DNA of 32,138 nt from an uncultured Kineothrix sp. (GCA_910588855.1 CAJUSR010000037.1:1-32138), one strand, 5' to 3'; counted from the stretch's first letter, positions 1 to 7,423 are shown. Notes: generated from the sequence alone by a model not told the origin. Numbers and translations: made by a program.

Positions 1-661
1 CAGTTCCTTTGCGGAATATTTCCTCAATAATATGATCCGGAACCTCGCACTGACAGTTTCTCATGACCTCGTTTCTTGCCTTTTTCATACACTGGTACAC
101 GCCAAACTGTTCTGTAAAGATTTTGCCCGCTAAAGGCTTTCCATTCTGCATAAATGCCACATTCATCGTTCCATTGCCGATATCCGCCAACACTGTATTT
201 CCTCTGATATCTCCATCATAATTGATAAATGCGGCATACCCCTGTGGATGAATGGAGGCATCCGCAATAACCACATGATAGGATTCTCCGTTATATTTGA
301 AATGTACATCTTTTTCACACAGCAGATACTCCCGAAAACTTTCTTTCTGTTCCTTTACCCAAAACAGCGGCACTCCGGCTGCTAAATGAAGAACTGCCTC
401 ATACTTTCCTCTGAATTTAAGTTCTTCCGCAACAGCCGCAAGCGTTAAAATCCAATAATCCTCATCATTGATCTTCTGTACCTGAAATTCCTTATGACCG
501 CCGCCGATTCCGTATTCTTTTCCTTTGTATTCTAACGCTGTCGCTCCCAACTGCACCTCTTTTTCCACGCTGGCTGCAAAAACCCTGTGCGCCGTTTTCA
601 TGTTTCCATATCCATGATCCACGCCTAAAATCAATTTCCCGTTATAATATAATTCCTGCAT
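1..661 (-). CDS. ParM/StbA-like actin-fold segregation ATPase (3' part outside window)
   Basis: The first 220 codons are present and the frame stays open to the window edge, so the C-terminal part is missing. The protein begins MQELYYNGKLILGVDHGYGN, where GVDHGYGNMKT (about residues 13-23) matches the phosphate-1 loop of actin-like ATPases. A second loop, LADIGNGTMNVAF (around residue 160), matches phosphate-2. Such proteins form filaments that partition plasmids or integrative elements. The start at 661 has a clear GGAGG a few bases upstream. It lies about 50 bp after the replication initiator on the same strand, so the two probably form a replication/partition unit of the mobile element. 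ParM-like is a family-level call, and substrate and partner are not visible. Confidence 0.8.
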   Translation of the reverse strand, partial: MQELYYNGKLILGVDHGYGNMKTAHRVFAASVEKEVQLGATALEYKGKEYGIGGGHKEFQVQKINDEDYWILTLAAVAEELKFRGKYEAVLHLAAGVPLFWVKEQKESFREYLLCEKDVHFKYNGESYHVVIADASIHPQGYAAFINYDGDIRGNTVLADIGNGTMNVAFMQNGKPLAGKIFTEQFGVYQCMKKARNEVMRNCQCEVPDHIIEEIFRKGT

Positions 662-714
662 AATCCATTCCTCCAGTCTTTGTGATATTTCCAGTCAAAA
701 TATGATATTGTTGA

Positions 715-1743
715 CTATACTTCGTTTCTGCCATTCCCGTATTCATAATAATTTACTTCCGCACTGTAATAATTACTGATTGTGTTTGGTGCATTATAAA
801 GTGCTGTCAGCAGATATGCCTTGATATTCGCTATATGGGTGGTTGTCTTCTCCATACTGTCCAGAACATAACGGATATGCCCCGAATCCAGCTTTAGGAA
901 TTTCCCTTTGACTAACTCATATGGATACTCTGCACCGCCGATACGGATACTTTTTCTTTGAACTGCCACCACATCTACGATGATTTCTACCAGCTCGTCC
1001 AGCAATTCGTACTGATATTTCATATCCGCTTTCAGAATCTCATAATCTATATTTTCTTTCACAATCTGCGTATAAATCTCTATCGCATCCATCTGATCCG
1101 TATTTGTTTCTCCCTGATTGATGGATAGATAATCTTTATTAGTATTCTCTATAGTATTCTTTGTATTTGTCTCCCCTTTCAGAGAGAGACCTGTCACCTT
1201 TGAAGTGGTACCCCCCCTCTTTTCAGGGATGCCCCTCCCTCCTTCTACGGATAGAGGTATCTCCTTTGGCGGGGAGAGGGTATTTTCCTCAATCTCTTCC
1301 GGAAATGTCACTTCATGCAGCCTCCTTGGAATTAATTCGATAAACAGCACATTATTCAAAATATGCCCTCTTATTTGGATTGTCTTGAAAATACGTTTGA
1401 TAATACCCATGTTTTCAAGAGCCTTTACTGCCTCCGTCGCCTGTTTCTTTGATAATCCAAAAGTTTCTGCCATTTGGTCATAGCTGCGCTGTAAGTAATC
1501 ATCACGGAATTTCTTTTTCATACCAATTAACTGTCCGCTTTCCTCATCCCGCTCTTCTTTTGGTCTATACCAGTATACGATGTCTGCTAAAATGTGAATC
1601 GCATTATTATGCGGCGCACCATTCGGGTATCTGATTGTCTTAAACCACACCATAGGAATTACATTTCCTGTAAAATTCATGGTTCCAACTTCATCCACAA
1701 TGGGATTTCCCGTTGAATACCGAAATGTCTTTTTATATCCCAT
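715..1743 (-). CDS. Replication initiator-like protein (winged-helix N-terminus, DUF6017-type C-terminus)
   Basis: This is a protein of about 342 residues of the kind found in integrative elements and plasmids of Clostridia. The N-terminal part (FTGNVIPMVWFKTI, then AETFGLSKKQATEAVKAL) looks like a winged-helix replication/DnaD-type module. The middle is low-complexity and rich in Pro, Gly and Thr. The C-terminal about 110 residues (ELLDELVEIIVDVV, KSIRIGG, VKGKFLKLDSGHIRYVLDSM, YLLTALYNAPNTI) match my memory of DUF6017. An upstream ATG at 1767 is possible, but the one at 1743 has AGAGGGAAAGG directly in front and begins MGYKKTFRYS, so I prefer it. Its position between int and the ParM-like gene supports a role in replicating the excised element. 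The specific function is inferred. Confidence 0.78.
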   Translation of the reverse strand: MGYKKTFRYSTGNPIVDEVGTMNFTGNVIPMVWFKTIRYPNGAPHNNAIHILADIVYWYRPKEERDEESGQLIGMKKKFRDDYLQRSYDQMAETFGLSKKQATEAVKALENMGIIKRIFKTIQIRGHILNNVLFIELIPRRLHEVTFPEEIEENTLSPPKEIPLSVEGGRGIPEKRGGTTSKVTGLSLKGETNTKNTIENTNKDYLSINQGETNTDQMDAIEIYTQIVKENIDYEILKADMKYQYELLDELVEIIVDVVAVQRKSIRIGGAEYPYELVKGKFLKLDSGHIRYVLDSMEKTTTHIANIKAYLLTALYNAPNTISNYYSAEVNYYEYGNGRNEV

Positions 1744-1781
1744 CCTTTCCCTCTTTCCGCAATTCATTATTTACTTCAAGG

Positions 1782-1828
1782 AGAGCCTTTGTTATACTAA
1801 TTCTGCAAGATGAGTATAGTAAGGCTCT
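1782..1828. repeat. Inverted repeat between integrase and replication gene
   Basis: The arms AGAGCCTT plus TATACT (1782-1798) pair with AGTATA plus AAGGCTCT (1813-1828), leaving a 14-base loop and a small internal bulge of three against two bases. It fills most of the int-rep gap. No U-tract follows on either strand, so it is not a normal terminator. It may be a regulatory or recombination site. A second stem lies just beyond, inside the last codons of int: AAATGCCC (1844-1851) with GGGCATTT (1865-1872), followed by a T-rich stretch on the plus strand. Confidence 0.6.
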
Positions 1829-1835
1829 GCTTTGC

Positions 1836-2939
1836 TTACTCCGAAATGCCCTTGTTGCCAGCAGGGGCATTTTCTTTTATTCCTGCCATCTTGTCCAGCA
1901 TATCCGCTACCTTTTCCTGCTCTGACGGATATAAATGTCCGTAGGTATTCAGTGTAATCCGGATATCTTTATGTCCGAGACGTTCTTTAATAATCATAGG
2001 CTGAACCCCAAGATGTATGAGATAGGCGCAGCTTGAATGTCTCAGGTCGTGGACACGGATATATTTGACTCTCGCTTTATCCGCATGACGTTTCATCACA
2101 TGCTGTACTGCCTCCGGCACAACTGCAAAAATCCTTTCATCTGCGGGCAGCTTATACATAGATGCCATATATACTTTCAGTTCTTCCGCCAAAAATTCAG
2201 GAATGATTACCGTCCGCACAGATTCCCTTGTTTTAGGTTCCGTAATCTCGTCTTTTCCCTTGTGCCGGAAATATGTCTTAGTAATAGATATCCTCCTGTT
2301 TGCAGTGTCAATGTCCGATGCAGTGAGCGCCAGAGCTTCGCCAATCCTGCAGCCACTGTAAAACAGCAAATCAAACAAAACGTGATATTTATTCCCCAAA
2401 TCAAAAGTCTCGATAAAACAATTAAATTCATCTAATGTCCAAAATTGTAACTGCTTTTTATCTGCATCTGCTCTGCCCATGCGCTTTACTTTCGTGCAGG
2501 GATTATCTTTCAAGTTGTAAATCTTTGTAGCATGAGTAAATAGAGCTGTCATTTGATTTTGAAGCATACGCTGATAGGTTTCCTTAAATCCTTTGGACCG
2601 TATCTCGTTCTGCCACTGGATAATATCTGCTGGTGTAATGCCATCCATAGCCTTATTACCTAACAACGGAATAATATGATGTTCAATCATGTAACGCTTA
2701 TTCCGAATCGTGCGCTGTTTCAACTCGCCGTCTTTATCCCTGAAATATACCTCTACAAAATCCGTCAGTTTCATGTTCATATCTGTTTTTGACGCCAACA
2801 GCGTATTGCGTTCCCATTCCAAGGCTTCTTTTTTACTCGCAAATCCCCGTTTCTTCTTATGTTTTTTCTTGCCCTGCCAGTCCTCCACCCATATCTGTGA
2901 AGTCCATGTGCCTTTTTCCGTATCTTTAGATACTGCCAT
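1836..2939 (-). CDS. int: Tyrosine site-specific integrase of the mobile element
   Basis: At 367 residues this has the normal length of phage/ICE integrases. The N-terminal arm-binding region is basic (WQGKKKHKKKRGF, residues 21-33) and a SAM-like core-binding domain covers about 57-140. The catalytic set is complete: R198 in SGCRIGEAL, K236 in EPKTRES, H297 and R300 in VHDLRHSS, H323 in LGHKD and the nucleophile Y333 in NTYGHLY. It should cut and rejoin DNA at the element's attachment sites. The xis-like gene lies 19 bp upstream on the same strand, which suggests co-transcription. The replication gene follows downstream. The target site cannot be fixed from one end only. Confidence 0.93.
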   Translation of the reverse strand: MAVSKDTEKGTWTSQIWVEDWQGKKKHKKKRGFASKKEALEWERNTLLASKTDMNMKLTDFVEVYFRDKDGELKQRTIRNKRYMIEHHIIPLLGNKAMDGITPADIIQWQNEIRSKGFKETYQRMLQNQMTALFTHATKIYNLKDNPCTKVKRMGRADADKKQLQFWTLDEFNCFIETFDLGNKYHVLFDLLFYSGCRIGEALALTASDIDTANRRISITKTYFRHKGKDEITEPKTRESVRTVIIPEFLAEELKVYMASMYKLPADERIFAVVPEAVQHVMKRHADKARVKYIRVHDLRHSSCAYLIHLGVQPMIIKERLGHKDIRITLNTYGHLYPSEQEKVADMLDKMAGIKENAPAGNKGISE

Positions 2940-2958
2940 TCTTCAATCACTCCCTTCT

Positions 2959-3153
2959 TTATACGATATTCCTTTTTCCGAAGTAAAATCTTTCACTCCA
3001 ATAGGTACGTGGTACTTTTGCCTGTACCGTCATATATCCGGCAGCCGCTAATTCCTCATTGAGCTGGCGGATAATGCGATACCCTTTCTGCTTTGACACA
3101 CCCAATTCCTGAGCAACATCATCAACAGTCATCATGTAGTTTGTCTTTGCCAT
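2959..3153 (-). CDS. Small winged-helix/Xis-like DNA-binding protein
   Basis: A 64-residue protein with a helix-turn-helix near the start (MTVDDVAQELGVSKQKGYRII, residues 8-28) and a conserved tail VPRTYWSERFYF. Proteins of this type are usually encoded directly upstream of integrases on Clostridia integrative elements and are often annotated as excisionase or helix-turn-helix protein. The start at 3153 has GAAAGGAG upstream. Its place next to int supports a role in directing excision or in controlling int. That role is inferred from context; the HTH is visible. Confidence 0.75.
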   Translation of the reverse strand: MAKTNYMMTVDDVAQELGVSKQKGYRIIRQLNEELAAAGYMTVQAKVPRTYWSERFYFGKRNIV

Positions 3154-3186
3154 GCCAATTCTCCTTTCGCATTATATTTTCTCCAA

Positions 3187-3240
3187 TTACGTATTTCGTA
3201 TTAGGATTAATCTAATATTATTACTCGTTGCGTATTTTGT
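3187..3240. repeat. 13-bp direct repeats plus small palindrome upstream of xis-int
   Basis: TTACGTATTTCGT (3187-3199) and TTGCGTATTTTGT (3228-3240) match at 11 of 13 positions, with starts 41 bp apart, close to four helical turns. Between them lies ATTAG...CTAAT (3200-3216), a short imperfect palindrome. The sites lie just upstream of the xis-int start codon. They could bind Xis, Int or a repressor. Confidence 0.5.
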
Positions 3241-3276
3241 CAATACTATTTTAAAATTATTTTTTGATATTTACGA

Positions 3277-3306
3277 ATTGCATAATGCATTGTGCAATGT
3301 TATAAT
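3277..3306 (+). promoter_or_regulatory. Sigma-A-type promoter with overlapping 22-bp palindromic operator
   Basis: TTGCAT (3278-3283) and TATAAT (3301-3306) are separated by exactly 17 bp and point toward the EEP gene, giving a leader of roughly 115 bases. The -35 box and spacer are covered by a near-perfect palindrome at 3277-3298, with outer arms ATTGCA and TGCAAT around a central AATGCATT. 20 of 22 positions are self-complementary. A repressor bound here would block RNA polymerase. The XRE protein encoded at 4384 is the obvious candidate, but this is inference. Confidence 0.7.
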
Positions 3307-3426
3307 ATATAAAATCTCTTTTATATTTAAGTTGCAGATGAGACAAATTAGAAGTTGTCAAAACGTATATATTTTACAGAGCAGCTATTTTTCATATAAA
3401 TGAGGAAACTTAATGGGGGAAAACTT

Positions 3427-4284
3427 ATGAGATACAAAATATTAGAGTGGAATATTAATCAAGCTTCAAATAGAGATAGAAAGAATAGATTACCGGAAAT
3501 ACTAATAAAAGAGTTAAAATTGCAAAATCCCGACATAATTGTTTTAACAGAATTTTGCTTTTGTGATAATGCTACCGAATTTTTAGAAAAAACATTTTCA
3601 CAGCGAGGTTATGAGTTCTATCCAACTGAAGCTACACAAAGCACAAAAAATGGGCAAAACGAAGTTTTGATTGCATGGCGTAGCGAACATTTCAAATACA
3701 ATACTGAAAATTCACAAAGCGAAATCGTTACATGGAGTAATAATAAGCCAAATTATGCACGAGTATTACTAACTGATAAAGCCTCCAATAAAAACATAAT
3801 AGTTGCTGGTGTAAGAATCACTACAGCAAAAAATATTCCTAAAGGATTAGACAAAGAAACGGAAAGCAAAGAATACCAAAAACAAGCAACATTGCGAAAG
3901 CAGCAAATGGAATATGTGTATTCTACATTAGACAATTATCCTATTGTTATTATCGCTGGAGATTTCAATAATTATAGACGAGGCACTAATTTAAAGAATT
4001 GGAATATAAATGAAATTACTTGCAGTCGAAAGGAATATAAAAGATACACTCCCATAGGGCAAAGTATATATGAATGTGAAAAAAACAATACTGACTTCGA
4101 ATTTGCAGAGGATCACTTTGTTGCAAAGGGATGTGCAATTAAAGATTTCGTATATGACAGAACATTTATATATTGGGAAAAACAAGTTTATCGTGATAAT
4201 ATGGATTTCACAGATTGGGAAAAATTAATTGGTTTTCCAGACCATGCAATAATATATGGCGATATTTATTTTGATATAGATTAG
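3427..4284 (+). CDS. Endonuclease/exonuclease/phosphatase (EEP) family protein
   Basis: A 285-residue protein with the hallmarks of the EEP fold (DNase I, exonuclease III, sphingomyelinase and inositol phosphatase relatives). It has N9 in LEWNIN, metal-binding E42 in IIVLTEF, D179 and N181 in IIAGDFNN, and the C-terminal D272-H273 in FPDHAII, all in the usual order. The substrate cannot be told from sequence and could be nucleic acid or another phosphodiester. An in-frame ATG lies at 3400, but the ATG at 3427 has GGGGG at good spacing. The gene is clearly AT-richer than the ribosomal genes and begins the plus-strand cargo of the mobile element, behind a promoter with a palindromic operator. 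No signal peptide is visible, so action inside the cell is likely. Confidence 0.82.
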   Translation: MRYKILEWNINQASNRDRKNRLPEILIKELKLQNPDIIVLTEFCFCDNATEFLEKTFSQRGYEFYPTEATQSTKNGQNEVLIAWRSEHFKYNTENSQSEIVTWSNNKPNYARVLLTDKASNKNIIVAGVRITTAKNIPKGLDKETESKEYQKQATLRKQQMEYVYSTLDNYPIVIIAGDFNNYRRGTNLKNWNINEITCSRKEYKRYTPIGQSIYECEKNNTDFEFAEDHFVAKGCAIKDFVYDRTFIYWEKQVYRDNMDFTDWEKLIGFPDHAIIYGDIYFDID

Positions 4285-4383
4285 TTTAAAATGTAATACA
4301 AATGCACATTTCAATTTATCATAGAAATATATTTGAAAAATTAAGGTAAATAAATAACATTTAACAGAAAGGAATGTATTTAT

Positions 4384-4848
4384 ATGGGTTATGGTCAGAA
4401 TTTAAAGGATATTTTAGACAACAAGGGCATGACAGTAAAAGAACTTGCATTAAAGGCAAAAATTGCACCTACAACGCTTTATTCGATTATCCAACGGGAC
4501 ACTGCTATTCGTTTTGATACTGCGCTTAGAATCTCTAACATATTGGATATCCCCATCAGTTCTATCTGCAAAGATAATCCCTATGACGATATCGAAACCT
4601 TACCAGCACTTCCATCTGACAGTGAAAAGTGGAATATTAACAGCCATAAGAACGCCTATATATCAGACCGTACCGCCCGCATATTAAAAAAATTTGATTA
4701 CACAGAATTGCCTATGGTAGATGAATTGATTGCGGATTTATATGTACTAGACGATATAACCAGACATGATTTGTTTGAATATGCAAAAATGCTGAAAAAA
4801 AATCATACTTCTCCCGAAAGAGCCGCCGATTTAAAAGATATAAAATAG
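4384..4848 (+). CDS. XRE/Cro-CI family transcriptional regulator
   Basis: A 154-residue protein. An HTH_3 domain covers about residues 5-62: LKDILDNKGMTVKELALKAK, then APTTLYSIIQRD as turn and recognition helix, then the IRFDTALRISNILDIPISSIC tail typical of the family. The C-terminal 90 residues are charged and predicted helical, with no domain I recognise. AGAAAGGA precedes the ATG. It lies 99 bp after the EEP gene and 71 bp before the TIGR02391 gene, all on the plus strand. It probably controls this cargo, perhaps through the palindrome at 3277-3298; that link is inferred. Confidence 0.85.
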   Translation: MGYGQNLKDILDNKGMTVKELALKAKIAPTTLYSIIQRDTAIRFDTALRISNILDIPISSICKDNPYDDIETLPALPSDSEKWNINSHKNAYISDRTARILKKFDYTELPMVDELIADLYVLDDITRHDLFEYAKMLKKNHTSPERAADLKDIK

Positions 4849-4919
4849 CGAAACATTATCTTTAAATCCATAAATAAATCAAGGAAGGATAACACTATAT
4901 TTGTTATAGGTATATACAT

Positions 4920-5621
4920 ATGAATGAACATTTAAACTATCTTTATAATTGGTTTTCAGATACTAATTGTTACTCTCAGTTTCCTAATCTACAATTTCCG
5001 CAACAAGTCATATTTACTGTAACGCGAGAATTACATCAATTAAGTCAGGATATATATCAAACTGATACTTTCTATAGCAAAGAATTTGTTCGTCTAAAAG
5101 ACCGCTTATTTATCCCATCAGGTATACATCCTGCTATTTTCGGAATGATTTTTGGATATATCAAATCTTTATATGAAAAACAACATCAACCATTTAACAA
5201 TATTTGGAATTATATACATCCAAAAATTCAAGAAGTTTCTAAAGGTCAATATCTCGCTGGATTCTATGCTGACGCTGCCGAAAATGCTTTTAAAGAAATC
5301 AACGCACGGACAAAACGCATATATGCAAATGCGTGTCCAAATACTCCTATTCCAGATGGTGTCGCTGCAATGACAAGAGTATATTCTTCAAACAGTCCTA
5401 TAGTAGAATTTTGTGATAGACAAACTGAAAGCGGTCAAAACATTCAATTAGGTTTTATGAAAATGGCAGAAGGCGCTATGATTGCATTAAGAAATCCAGT
5501 TGCGCATGAGAATCTAAACATGTCCCAAGATGATGCAATGCGTCAACTCATGTTTGCAAGTATGATAATGTATAAGATTGACGAAGGTGTTATTCATTCG
5601 GGTATTACTGAACAAGAATAA
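4920..5621 (+). CDS. TIGR02391 (Ymh-like) family protein with HEPN-like RNPVAH motif
   Basis: A 233-residue protein. The second half carries the layout I associate with TIGR02391/Hypoth_ymh proteins. IHPAIF is near residue 67, FYADAAENAFKEINARTK near 116-133, then a Gly/Met-rich segment and EGAMIALRNPVAHENLN, where R191 and H196 form an R-x4-H motif like that of HEPN ribonucleases. After it comes an Asp-rich helix and RQLMFASMIMYKIDE. Family members are often seen on mobile elements and beside restriction or abortive-infection genes, so an RNA-cleaving defence or toxin role is possible but not shown. The stop lies at the very edge of the mobile element. Confidence 0.72.
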   Translation: MNEHLNYLYNWFSDTNCYSQFPNLQFPQQVIFTVTRELHQLSQDIYQTDTFYSKEFVRLKDRLFIPSGIHPAIFGMIFGYIKSLYEKQHQPFNNIWNYIHPKIQEVSKGQYLAGFYADAAENAFKEINARTKRIYANACPNTPIPDGVAAMTRVYSSNSPIVEFCDRQTESGQNIQLGFMKMAEGAMIALRNPVAHENLNMSQDDAMRQLMFASMIMYKIDEGVIHSGITEQE

Positions 5622-5627
5622 AATATC

Positions 5628-5649
5628 GTAGCCATTTTGTAGCCACTTT
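5628..5649. repeat. Two 11-bp tandem repeats at the element's right edge
   Basis: GTAGCCATTTT (5628-5638) is followed directly by GTAGCCACTTT (5639-5649), with 10 of 11 bases identical and one helical turn of spacing. They lie between the last cargo gene and the chromosomal tuf terminator. They may be integrase arm-type sites or part of the attachment site; this is inference from position. Confidence 0.5.
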
Positions 5650-5668
5650 AGTTCCCTAAAGTGGTTTT
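5643..5668 (+). terminator. Intrinsic terminator of the plus-strand cargo
   Basis: CCACTTTAG (5643-5651) and CTAAAGTGG (5656-5664) form a perfect 9-bp stem with a 4-base loop, followed by TTTT. It comes 22 bp after the TIGR02391 stop codon. Confidence 0.75.
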
Positions 5669-5674
5669 CCACGT

Positions 5675-5707
5675 AAAAAGGCTTTCGGAGAAATCCCCGA
5701 AAGCCTT
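5675..5707 (-). terminator. Intrinsic terminator of tuf
   Basis: AAGGCTTTCGG (5678-5688) and CCGAAAGCCTT (5697-5707) form an 11-bp stem with an 8-base loop. Read on the minus strand it is followed by five U residues (5675-5679). It lies 22 bp past the tuf stop codon and marks intact chromosomal sequence, so the mobile element must end at or to the left of about 5,675. Confidence 0.85.
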
Positions 5708-5729
5708 GAATTTACTGAATAAATTATAA

Positions 5730-6923
5730 TTACTCAATGATAGTAGCCACACGACCAGAACCAACAGTTCTACCACCCTCACGAATAGCAAACGTAAGCC
5801 CCTGCTCCATAGCGATAGGATGAATCAATTCGATTGTCATCTCTACGTTATCACCAGGCATGCACATTTCTGTACCTTCCGGTAAATTACATACGCCAGT
5901 TACGTCAGTTGTTCTAAAGTAGAACTGAGGTCTATAGTTGTTGAAGAAAGGGGTGTGACGTCCACCTTCATCTTTTGTCAAAACGTAAACCTGAGCTGTG
6001 AATTTCTTATGGCATGTTACAGAGCCAGGTTTGGAAAGAACCTGTCCTCTTTCGATTTCAGTTCTCTGAACACCACGAAGCAACGCACCAATGTTGTCAC
6101 CAGCCTGAGCTTCGTCAAGCATCTTACGGAACATTTCAATACCTGTAACAACAGTTTTCTTTGTTTCTTCTTTGATACCAACGATTTCAACTTCTTCATT
6201 CAAGTGAAGTGTACCACGTTCAACACGACCTGTAGCAACCGTACCACGACCTGTGATTGTGAATACGTCCTCAACAGGCATAAGGAAAGGCTTATCTGTG
6301 TCACGCTGCGGATCCGGAACATAGTCATCAACTGCTTTCATCAGCTCAAGAACTTTGTCGCCCCATTCGCTGTTTGGATCTTCTAGAGCCTTCAAAGCAG
6401 AACCCTGAATAACCGGAATGTCATCGCCCGGGAATTCATACTCGGACAATAATTCCCTGATTTCCATTTCAACCAGTTCAAGCAGTTCTTCATCGTCTAC
6501 CATATCGCATTTGTTCATGAATACTACGATATAAGGAACACCTACCTGACGGGAAAGAAGGATATGCTCTTTTGTCTGAGCCATAACACCATCTGTAGCT
6601 GCAACAACAAGGATAGCGCCATCCATCTGAGCAGCACCGGTAATCATGTTCTTTACATAGTCAGCATGCCCAGGGCAGTCAACGTGTGCATAATGTCTCT
6701 TTTCTGTTTCATACTCAACGTGAGCTGTAGAAATTGTGATACCACGTTCTCTCTCTTCAGGAGCCTTATCAATCATATCAAATGCAACAGCTTCACCTGT
6801 ACCTAATCTTACATTCAATGTTTTTGTGATTGCAGCGGTCAAAGTTGTTTTGCCATGATCAACGTGACCAATGGTACCAATATTACAATGGGGTTTGTTT
6901 CTTTCAAATTTAGCTTTAGCCAT
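5730..6923 (-). CDS. tuf: Elongation factor Tu
   Basis: 397 residues, the standard bacterial length. The GTPase motifs are all present: P-loop GHVDHGKTTL (residues 19-28), RGITI switch I, DCPGHADYVKNM (G3), NKCD (G4) and the G5 region GSALKAL. Domains 2 and 3 follow in full, ending VATIIE. The protein delivers aminoacyl-tRNA to the ribosomal A site. AGGAGGAC sits upstream of the ATG. Although it follows fusA in the usual str-operon order, a gap of 467 bp holds a repeat array and a strong promoter of its own, and a terminator follows, so tuf can be transcribed as a single gene. Confidence 0.99.
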   Translation of the reverse strand: MAKAKFERNKPHCNIGTIGHVDHGKTTLTAAITKTLNVRLGTGEAVAFDMIDKAPEERERGITISTAHVEYETEKRHYAHVDCPGHADYVKNMITGAAQMDGAILVVAATDGVMAQTKEHILLSRQVGVPYIVVFMNKCDMVDDEELLELVEMEIRELLSEYEFPGDDIPVIQGSALKALEDPNSEWGDKVLELMKAVDDYVPDPQRDTDKPFLMPVEDVFTITGRGTVATGRVERGTLHLNEEVEIVGIKEETKKTVVTGIEMFRKMLDEAQAGDNIGALLRGVQRTEIERGQVLSKPGSVTCHKKFTAQVYVLTKDEGGRHTPFFNNYRPQFYFRTTDVTGVCNLPEGTEMCMPGDNVEMTIELIHPIAMEQGLTFAIREGGRTVGSGRVATIIE

Positions 6924-6986
6924 TTCTAAAGTCCTCCTTTAAATTGTTTTAAAATCCAATAATTTTCGATTGTCTCGGCTTCTTTG

Positions 6987-7015
6987 ATTATATTAAATAA
7001 TGCCAAGTTTTTCAA
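6987..7015 (-). promoter_or_regulatory. Promoter of tuf
   Basis: On the minus strand TTGAAA (7010-7015) and TATAAT (6987-6992) are separated by 17 bp. The predicted start near 6980 leaves a leader of about 57 bases. It lies immediately downstream of the last, most decayed copy of the fusA repeat. Confidence 0.8.
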
Positions 7016-7028
7016 GTATTATTTAGCT

Positions 7029-7423
7029 TTAGCTTGCCAATACCTTTTTCTCAAACTAAGGCTTTACAGCCTCTATTTCGTCTTAGCTGCCAATACCTTC
7101 TCCGCAGGATAAGGTTCTACAACCTTTATTTCGTCTTAGCTGCCAGCACCTTCTCCGCAGGATAAGGTTCTGCAGCCTCTATTTCGTCTTAGCTGCCAGC
7201 ACCTTCTCCGCAGGATAAGGTTCTGCAGCCTCTATTTCGCCTTAGCTGCCAGCACCTTTTCCGCAGGATAAGGTTCTGCAGCCTCTATTTCGCCTTAGCT
7301 GCTAGCACCTTTTCCGCAGGATAAGGTTCTGCAACCTCTATTTCGCCTTAGCTGCTAGCACCTTTTCCGCAGGATAAGGTTCTGCAACCTCTATTTCGCC
7401 TTAGCTGCTAGCACCTTTTCCTG
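7029..7423 (-). repeat. 53-bp tandem repeat array re-copying the 3' end of fusA
   Basis: Unit starts lie at 7029, 7083, 7136, 7189, 7242, 7295 and 7348, with the parental part inside fusA at 7401-7423. Each unit repeats the last 30 bases of fusA (codons EKVLAAKAK-stop) plus 23 bases of downstream sequence. The two units next to fusA (7348 and 7295) are identical. Going toward tuf, differences build up steadily: 2 at 7242, 3 at 7189, 4 at 7136, more at 7083, and the unit at 7029 is 54 bp and heavily diverged. Units contain small palindromes (TGCTAGCA and, in new copies, AGGTTGCAGAACCT). No unique spacers exist, so it is not a CRISPR array. Confidence 0.95.

Noticed and set aside
1836..1875. 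Intrinsic terminator for int at the stem 1844-1872
   Set aside because: The T tract follows the stem on the plus strand only, the wrong direction for int, and the stem lies before the int stop codon.
1770..5720. Matching direct repeats (attL/attR) on both sides of a small int-to-Ymh element
   Set aside because: Comparing 1,770-1,880 with 5,600-5,720 by eye gave no convincing shared core, so I place the left end outside the window.
7029..7423. CRISPR array
   Set aside because: The 53-bp units are contiguous with no unique spacers and copy the fusA tail; no cas genes are present.
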